The notes beneath the pieces are model-generated. The model was not told the DNA's origin and searched no databases. It worked only from the letters and a program-made list of their open reading frames with translations. A stretch of DNA of 12,147 nt from Limisphaerales bacterium. Its GTDB lineage: Bacteria; Verrucomicrobiota; Verrucomicrobiae; Limisphaerales; UBA11358. Made by a program: the position numbers and the translations under genes. This document shows positions 7,483 to 12,147 of this stretch, piece after piece. The DNA lies in assembly GCA_003152145.1 (NCBI GenBank), contig PLZL01000413.1:7384-19530 (forward strand), written 5' to 3'. Within the stretch, counting starts at the first letter, position 1, and each line of letters starts with the position of its first letter.

Positions 7483-10431
7483 ATGAATTATCTTATGAAC
7501 CGGATCTCCAACGTTTTGCTGAAAACATTGTCACTTTTGCTGTCGCTGGCGATGCCACACGATTGCCTTGCGCTGGGGCAGGTTCAATGCGTCGAATCCG
7601 CGCGCAGCCGCGACAGTTTTCCCATCTGCGCGGCAAATTCGCCCGCCGTGATTTCCGTGGACACCAATGATTTTGCCGGCGTCGTCCGCGCCGCGAACGA
7701 TTTGCGGACCGACGTGTTTCGCGTCACCGGCCGGACGCCCCAAATTGTCTCCGCCGGAGGAAATCCCGGCGCGAACGTCATCCTTATCGGCACCATCGGC
7801 AAAAGCGAAATCATTGACCGGCTCGTGCGCGAAAAGAAAATTGACGCCTCGGAAATCACGGGCAAATGGGAATCATTCTTCCTCCAAGTCGTGCCCAAGC
7901 CGTTTCCGGGAATTGAAAGCGCGCTGGTGATTTGCGGCAGCGACAAGCGCGGGACGATTTATGGCATTTATGATTTGTCCGAGCAAATCGGAGTATCGCC
8001 CTGGTATTATTGGGCGGATGTGCCGGCGACACATCACGACCAGCTTTTTGTGAAGGTCGGAAAATTCGTGCAAGGTCCGCCGTCGGTCAAATATCGCGGC
8101 ATCTTTCTCAATGACGAAGCGCCGGATTTGTCGAACTGGGTTCGCGAAAAATTCGGCACGGTGCCGGGCATGTCCGGCGTGGCAAATTATGGCCGGGGAT
8201 TTTACACGAATTTGTTCGAGTTGATTCTGCGTCTGCGCGGAAATTATCTCTGGCCGGCAATGTGGAACAACGCGTTCAACGAAGACGACACGAACAATCC
8301 GAGGCTCGCGGACGAATATGGAATCGTCATGGGCACTTCGCATCAGGAGCCAATGATACGCGCGCAGAAGGAATGGGACCGAAAGTATTCAAGGGAATAC
8401 GGCAGTTGGAACTACGCGCGAATCCCCGACGTGGTCTCAAATTTCTGGCGCGACGGCATCGAGCGCAACAAAGATTACGAAAATCTCATCACCATCGGTC
8501 TGCGCGGCGCGAACGACACGCCGATGGCCGATGGCGGCCCGGAGGCGAACATGGCACTCCTTGAAAAAATCGTGACCGATCAGCGAAAAATAATTGCCGA
8601 CGTCATCAATCCTGACGTGACCAAAGCGCCGCAAGTGTGGTGTCTCTACAAAGAAGTGATGGATTTTTACGACGCCGGGATGCGCGTGCCTGACGACGTG
8701 ACACTGCTTTGGGCCGAGGACAATTGGGGCAATGTCCGCCGATTGCCGACCGCCGAGGAACGCCAGCGCAGCGGCGGCGCGGGCGTTTATTATCACTTTG
8801 ATTACCACGGCGGGCCGCGAAATTATCAGTGGCTCAACACCAGCCCGATTGCGAAAGTCTGGGACCAGATGTCGCTCGCCAAACAATATGGCGCGGACCG
8901 GATTTGGATCGTCAACGTCGGCCATTTCAAAGGCTGCGAATTCCCGCTGGAATTTTTCATGCACCTGGCGTGGAACAAGGACAAATGGACGCACGAAAAA
9001 CTCGACGACTACACGCGGCTTTGGACGGAACGTGAATTCGGGCCGGAACACGCCGGTGAAATCGCCGACATCATCTCCACCTACACGAAATTCAATGGTC
9101 GCCGCAAACCGGAATTGATCGACGCGAACACTTACAGCCTGGTGAATTACGCAGAGTTTGAAAAGGTCGTCGCGGATTACGAATCGCTCGCGGCGAAGGC
9201 GGAAAAAATCAGCGAAGCATTGCCGCCGGAGAGCCGCGACGCGTTTTATGAGCTGGTTTTGTTCCCGACGAAAGCCAGCGCAGGGTTAAACGCGATGTAT
9301 CTCGCCGCCGCGAAAAACGCGCTTTATGCGAATCAGGGCCGCGCCAGCGCGAACGATTTCGCCGCCCAAACCCGCGAGCTGTTCGCCGCCCAGACCAACT
9401 TGATGAACTACTTCAACACGCAATTTGCGGGCGGCAAATGGAATCATTTCATGGATCAAACGTATATCGGCTACCGGAGCTGGGACGGGCCGAGGCAGAA
9501 TAATTTGGGCACGGTTCGTCTGACGGAAGCTCGAGTCCCGGATGCGGCGGCGATGGGCGTGGCGGTCGAAGGTTCGGAAACATCCGCGACGAACGGCGAG
9601 ATTTCATTGCCGCAGTTTGATGTGTTCAAACAGCAGCGCCGCTGCGTTGATGTTTTCAACAAGGGAAAAACACCGTTTGAATTTTCGGCCGCTTCCGATT
9701 CGCCATGGGTTGTTTTGAGCGAAACCGCGGGAACAATTGAAAAGGAAAAGCACCTCTGGGTCACTGTGGATTGGAGCAAGGCACCAAAAGGCGCGGGCAC
9801 CGGCGAAATCAAATTTTCCGGCGCGGGCAGCGACGTGATGGTAAAAATAAACGCGTTTAATCCGTCTGAACCAACGCGGGATTCGCTACAGGGTTTTGTC
9901 GAAAGCGACGGCTGCGTTTCCATTGAAGCGGAACATTTCACAAAGAAATCGGATGCTGGCGCGAATCGCTGGATCAAAATTCCGAACTACGGCCACACGC
10001 TGTCGGCCATGCGCGCGGATGCGCCCACCGACGCGCAGGCGACGCCGGGAAAAGATTCGCCGTGCCTTGAATACAAAATGTATTTGTTCAACACGGGAAA
10101 ATTGGAGGTCGAAACGACGGTCGGCCCGACGCTGAATTTCATTCACGGACGCCCGCTGCGATATGCCGTTTCGTTTGACGATGAAGCGCCGCAAACCGTC
10201 ACGATTGTTCCCGCCGATTTCAATGCGGGCAATGGGAATCGCGATTGGGAAGAATCGGTGAAAAACAATTGCCGCCACGTCAAATCAACCCACACGATCG
10301 CGGCGCCGGGCTACCACACGCTGAAAATCCGGATGGTGGATCCGGCGGTCGCGGTGGAAAAAATTGTCGTAAATCTCGGCGGCGTGAAGCCCAGTTATCT
10401 CGGGCCGCCGGAAAGTTTTTACAGGAATTAA
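7483..10431 (+). CDS. GH115 xylan alpha-1,2-glucuronidase, secreted
   Basis: A 982-residue protein, typical length for GH115, with a signal peptide (hydrophobic 11-24, cleavage near 30-32). GH115 enzymes remove (4-O-methyl-)glucuronic acid from internal or terminal xylosyl residues of glucuronoxylan. Residues about 50-190 form the N-terminal alpha/beta domain (ANVILIGTIGKS, KRGTIYGIYDLSEQIG, SPWYYWADVP). The catalytic barrel follows with strongly recognisable motifs: YRGIFLNDEAPDL (204-216), GNYLWPAMWNNAF (253-265), MGTSHQEPM (283-291), GLRGANDTPM (339-348), LLWAEDNWGN (408-417), YYHFDYHGGPRNYQW (436-450) and VNVGHFKGCEFPLEFF (478-492). A helical region spans about 555-690, and a C-terminal beta-sandwich about 806-978 (SIEAEHF, PGYHTLKIRMVDPAV) matches the GH115 C-terminal domain. 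A second in-frame ATG is at 7495, but either start leaves a working signal. An inverted repeat begins at its stop codon. This is the last intact + strand gene. Confidence 0.95.
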   Translation: MNYLMNRISNVLLKTLSLLLSLAMPHDCLALGQVQCVESARSRDSFPICAANSPAVISVDTNDFAGVVRAANDLRTDVFRVTGRTPQIVSAGGNPGANVILIGTIGKSEIIDRLVREKKIDASEITGKWESFFLQVVPKPFPGIESALVICGSDKRGTIYGIYDLSEQIGVSPWYYWADVPATHHDQLFVKVGKFVQGPPSVKYRGIFLNDEAPDLSNWVREKFGTVPGMSGVANYGRGFYTNLFELILRLRGNYLWPAMWNNAFNEDDTNNPRLADEYGIVMGTSHQEPMIRAQKEWDRKYSREYGSWNYARIPDVVSNFWRDGIERNKDYENLITIGLRGANDTPMADGGPEANMALLEKIVTDQRKIIADVINPDVTKAPQVWCLYKEVMDFYDAGMRVPDDVTLLWAEDNWGNVRRLPTAEERQRSGGAGVYYHFDYHGGPRNYQWLNTSPIAKVWDQMSLAKQYGADRIWIVNVGHFKGCEFPLEFFMHLAWNKDKWTHEKLDDYTRLWTEREFGPEHAGEIADIISTYTKFNGRRKPELIDANTYSLVNYAEFEKVVADYESLAAKAEKISEALPPESRDAFYELVLFPTKASAGLNAMYLAAAKNALYANQGRASANDFAAQTRELFAAQTNLMNYFNTQFAGGKWNHFMDQTYIGYRSWDGPRQNNLGTVRLTEARVPDAAAMGVAVEGSETSATNGEISLPQFDVFKQQRRCVDVFNKGKTPFEFSAASDSPWVVLSETAGTIEKEKHLWVTVDWSKAPKGAGTGEIKFSGAGSDVMVKINAFNPSEPTRDSLQGFVESDGCVSIEAEHFTKKSDAGANRWIKIPNYGHTLSAMRADAPTDAQATPGKDSPCLEYKMYLFNTGKLEVETTVGPTLNFIHGRPLRYAVSFDDEAPQTVTIVPADFNAGNGNRDWEESVKNNCRHVKSTHTIAAPGYHTLKIRMVDPAVAVEKIVVNLGGVKPSYLGPPESFYRN

Positions 10432-10502
10432 CAGGAGCAAAGCGAGCAAACAGAGAAAACCGCGAAAAAAGATTTCGAACATTCTCCACTCCCTCCTGTT
10501 AA
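10428..10502. repeat. Intergenic palindromic element: 10-bp perfect inverted repeat with 55-bp spacer
   Basis: TTAACAGGAG at 10428-10437 is exactly repeated in inverse orientation at 10493-10502. The left copy includes the GH115 stop codon. The arms continue imperfectly inward: purine-rich GAGCAAACAGAGAA on the left, pyrimidine-rich TTCTCCACTCCCTCC on the right. No T-run follows, so it is not a canonical intrinsic terminator. It could form a long hairpin at the 3' end of the GH115 transcript or be one copy of a dispersed, degenerate intergenic palindrome. Confidence 0.5.
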
Positions 10503-10599
10503 AAATCTGCGTTTGTAGAATTCTCCATGCGATTGCGATTGAAATGCGGCGCGCCATTTTAGGCCGTGATTGAAATTGAACGGTATTGAAAATCGCCGC
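10503..10599. other. AT-rich spacer before the GH3 remnant, no gene seen
   Basis: This stretch contains several ATTGAA repeats (around 10537, 10570, 10576 and 10585) and no credible coding frame. It may hold the former leader or promoter of the GH3 gene, but I see no convincing -35/-10 pair. Confidence 0.35.
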
Positions 10600-11716
10600 A
10601 TGAAGAAACATTCTGCCGCTAAAATTCCGATTTACACAAATTCCGAGCTGCCCGCCGCCAAACGGGTGAGGGATGTGTGTCTGGCAGAAAAAATCCGAGA
10701 CGCTCACGAACGGCGAAGGAAATTTTGATTTAAAGAAAGCCAGGGCCGCGTTCAAACATGGCCATGGACTTGGGCAGGTTGGCCGGCCCAGCGACGCGGG
10801 CAGGGGCAAGGACGCGCGCGGCATGGCCGAATTGACGAATGCGATTCAGAAATTTTTCAAGGAAAATTCGCGGCTCGGCATTCCGGTGATATTTCACGAG
10901 GAATGTTTACATGGCCACGCGGGAGTCGGCAGCACGAGTTTTCCGCAGCCGATTGGTCTGGCGGCGACGTTCAATCCCGCACTGGTCGAATCACTTTGCA
11001 CGATGACCGCCGAGGAAACGCGGGCGCGCGGCGCGCATCAGGCGCTCACGCCGGTGGTGGACGTGGCGCGAGACCCGCGTTGGGGGCGCGTCGAGGAAAC
11101 TTTCGGCGAAGACCCTTATTTGGTCACATAACTGGGAATTGCAGCGACGCGGGGACTTCAAGGCGACGCTTCGTTTCACGACAAAAAGCGCGTCATCGCC
11201 ACGCTCAAACATTTCGCGGCGCACGGCGAGCCGGAGTCCGGCATGAATTGCGCGCCGTCGAACGCCTCGATGCGTCTGTTGCGCGAAACTTTTTTGTCTC
11301 CGTTCAAAAGTGCGATTCAAAAGGCCGGCGCCATCAGCGTGATGGCGAGCTACAACGAGATTGACGGCGTGCCGTCGCACTCGAACTAATGGCTGCTGCG
11401 CGATGTGTTGCGAAAGGAATGGGGTTTCAAGGGCTTTGTCGTTTCGGATTATTACGCGATTTGGGAATTGAGTTATCGTCCTGACGCACACGGCCATTCC
11501 GTCGCTAAAGACAAAAAGGAGGCATGCGAACTGGCGGTGAAGGCGGGCGTGAACATCGAACTCCCCGATCCGGATTGTTATTTGCATCTTGTCGAACTCG
11601 TCCGCAGAAAAGTTTTGCAGGAATCCCAGCTCGACGAACTCGTCGCGCCGATGTTGTTCTGGAAATTCAAGCTGGGTCTATTTGGCAATCCATACGTTGA
11701 CGTGGGCAACGCGGAA
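10600..11716 (+). pseudogene. Decayed GH3 beta-xylosidase gene: frameshifting deletion, two stops, 3' truncation
   Basis: From ATG 10600, frame 1 encodes a typical GH3 opening (YTNSELPAAKRVRD) without a signal peptide, so the ancestral enzyme was probably cytoplasmic. At about 10670 homology jumps to frame 2 at MCVWQKKSETL. The usual DLL-RMTLEEK-type segment of about 15 residues is absent, so a small deletion shifted the frame. Frame 2 then gives strong GH3 matches: GQVGRPSD, LGIPVIFHEECLHGHAG, TSFPQPIGLAATFNP, VVDVARDPRWGRVEETFGEDPYLVT. In-frame TAA codons stand at 11129-11131 and 11387-11389, with homology continuing straight across both (LKHFAAHGEPESG, VMASYNEIDGVPSHSN, then WGFKGFVVSDYY with the nucleophile Asp codon at 11447-11449). 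Homology fades at GLFGNPYVD near 11700-11716, leaving about half of the usual 700-800 residues; the second catalytic domain is missing. The frame stays open to 11896 only by chance, antisense to xylA. A GH3 beta-xylosidase would have completed xylobiose cleavage to xylose. Confidence 0.88.
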
Positions 11717-11730
11717 CACCACAGCCGGAG

Positions 11731-11748
11731 GAACCGCACCGGCGGTTC
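11731..11748 (-). terminator. Possible 3' hairpin of xylA (no T-run)
   Basis: GAACCGC (11731-11737) and GCGGTTC (11742-11748) form a perfect 7-bp stem with a 4-base loop, overlapping the xylA stop codon (11747-11749). It lies between two convergent reading frames, where a shared terminator would be expected. Neither side carries a run of T, so an intrinsic terminator is doubtful; it may only protect the mRNA 3' end. Confidence 0.35.
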
Positions 11749-12147
11749 AAATGAATTCGTTGATGAGGTTCTCCAAGAATTCCTGGCGGCCGCTGACGTT
11801 AGGTGTCACTTCGCCCTTCTTGAGCATGTAGGCTTCAAGTTCAGCGGAGTTGGTCCTGCCGGATTCGATCCTTTCGCCGATGCCCGAATCCCATGAGGCG
11901 TAACGTTGTTTCACGAATTTCGCAAGCCGTCCATCCTTGCGGATGGCGGAGGCGATCTTGAGCCCGCGGGCGAAGGCGTCCATGCCACCGATGTGCGCGT
12001 GGAACAAATCCACAGGCTCGAAACTTTCGCGGCGCACCTTGGCGTCGAAATTCAGGCCGCCGGTGGTGAAGCCACCGTATTTCAGGATCGTGAGCATGAC
12101 TTTGGTGGTCAGGTAGATGTCCGTGGGGAACTGGTCGGTGTCCCAGC
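11747..12147 (-). CDS. xylA: Xylose isomerase, C-terminal part (5' end outside window)
   Basis: The reverse strand is open from the window edge to a TGA at 11747-11749 and encodes about 133 C-terminal residues. The first visible residues, WDTDQFPTD, followed by [52 protein letters not shown] and [18 protein letters not shown], are diagnostic of xylose isomerase (EC 5.3.1.5), of the longer class seen in Bacteroidetes, Firmicutes and Verrucomicrobia. The DTD pair near the edge and the Asp in NFDAK belong to the metal-binding set of the barrel. The enzyme converts D-xylose to D-xylulose in the cytoplasm using divalent metal. The methionine codon at 12095-12097 is internal, not the start, since homology extends upstream. 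The gene converges on the GH3 remnant with only about 30 bp between them. Functionally it is the step after the extracellular enzymes of this locus. Confidence 0.96.
   Translation of the reverse strand, partial: WDTDQFPTDIYLTTKVMLTILKYGGFTTGGLNFDAKVRRESFEPVDLFHAHIGGMDAFARGLKIASAIRKDGRLAKFVKQRYASWDSGIGERIESGRTNSAELEAYMLKKGEVTPNVSGRQEFLENLINEFI

Noticed and set aside
8437..9051. - strand open frame of about 204 codons inside the GH115 gene
   Set aside because: It is antisense to the most conserved GH115 motifs and has no family resemblance.
10428..10502. Insertion sequence or MITE with intact terminal repeats and target duplication
   Set aside because: The left arm overlaps the GH115 stop codon and I see no flanking direct target duplication, so only a palindromic element is claimed.
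11129..11389. Stop-codon readthrough or TAA reassignment in the GH3 gene
   Set aside because: TAA ends the CE15, first GH8 and GH115 genes exactly where their families end, so TAA is a normal stop here. The GH3 gene also carries a frameshifting deletion and a truncation, which recoding would not explain.
11717..11896. Continuation of the GH3 frame as a novel C-terminal fusion
   Set aside because: The + strand frame stays open only because it runs antisense to the conserved xylose isomerase C-terminus; the encoded residues resemble no GH3 region.

Overview
The window looks like part of a glucuronoxylan-degradation locus from a Gram-negative, non-Bacteroidetes bacterium, most likely a Verrucomicrobiota member. 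The basis for this is the set of families seen together: CE15, tandem GH8, GH115, a BNR_4 propeller protein with C-terminal beta-sandwich domains, and export or lipoprotein signals on nearly every enzyme. No SusC/SusD pair is present and Shine-Dalgarno sequences are largely absent. The taxon is an inference from gene style, not from a marker gene.

Layout: six intact or edge-truncated genes run on the + strand with short gaps. They are (1) the 3' part of a GH43 beta-xylosidase/arabinofuranosidase, 1-852; (2) a secreted 748-residue BNR_4 beta-propeller protein of unknown activity, 873-3119; (3) a secreted CE15 glucuronoyl esterase, 3233-4834; (4, 5) two tandem lipoproteins of family GH8 resembling reducing-end xylose-releasing exo-oligoxylanases, 4844-6169 and 6201-7472; (6) a secreted GH115 alpha-glucuronidase, 7483-10431. 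They are followed by a decayed GH3 beta-xylosidase remnant (about 10600-11716) with an internal frameshifting deletion, two in-frame TAA codons and a missing C-terminal half. Converging on it from the - strand is the 3' end of a xylose isomerase gene (xylA, 11747 to the window edge).

How the genes fit together (inference from family activities): CE15 would break the ester between 4-O-methylglucuronate on xylan and lignin alcohols. GH115 would remove the freed (methyl)glucuronic acid. The two GH8 enzymes would clip xylose from reducing ends of oligoxylosides and GH43 would attack non-reducing ends. Xylose isomerase would then send xylose to xylulose in the cytoplasm. No endo-xylanase, transporter, regulator or xylulokinase lies inside the window.

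The most interesting item is the BNR_4 protein. It sits in a uronic-acid-related operon and keeps a His/His/Tyr/Arg arrangement reminiscent of the propeller-type PL24/PL25 lyases. The CE15 enzyme has serine where the fungal enzymes have their catalytic glutamate, and the GH3 remnant shows that one step of the pathway is being lost. I saw no RNA genes, CRISPR arrays, insertion sequences or integrase genes.
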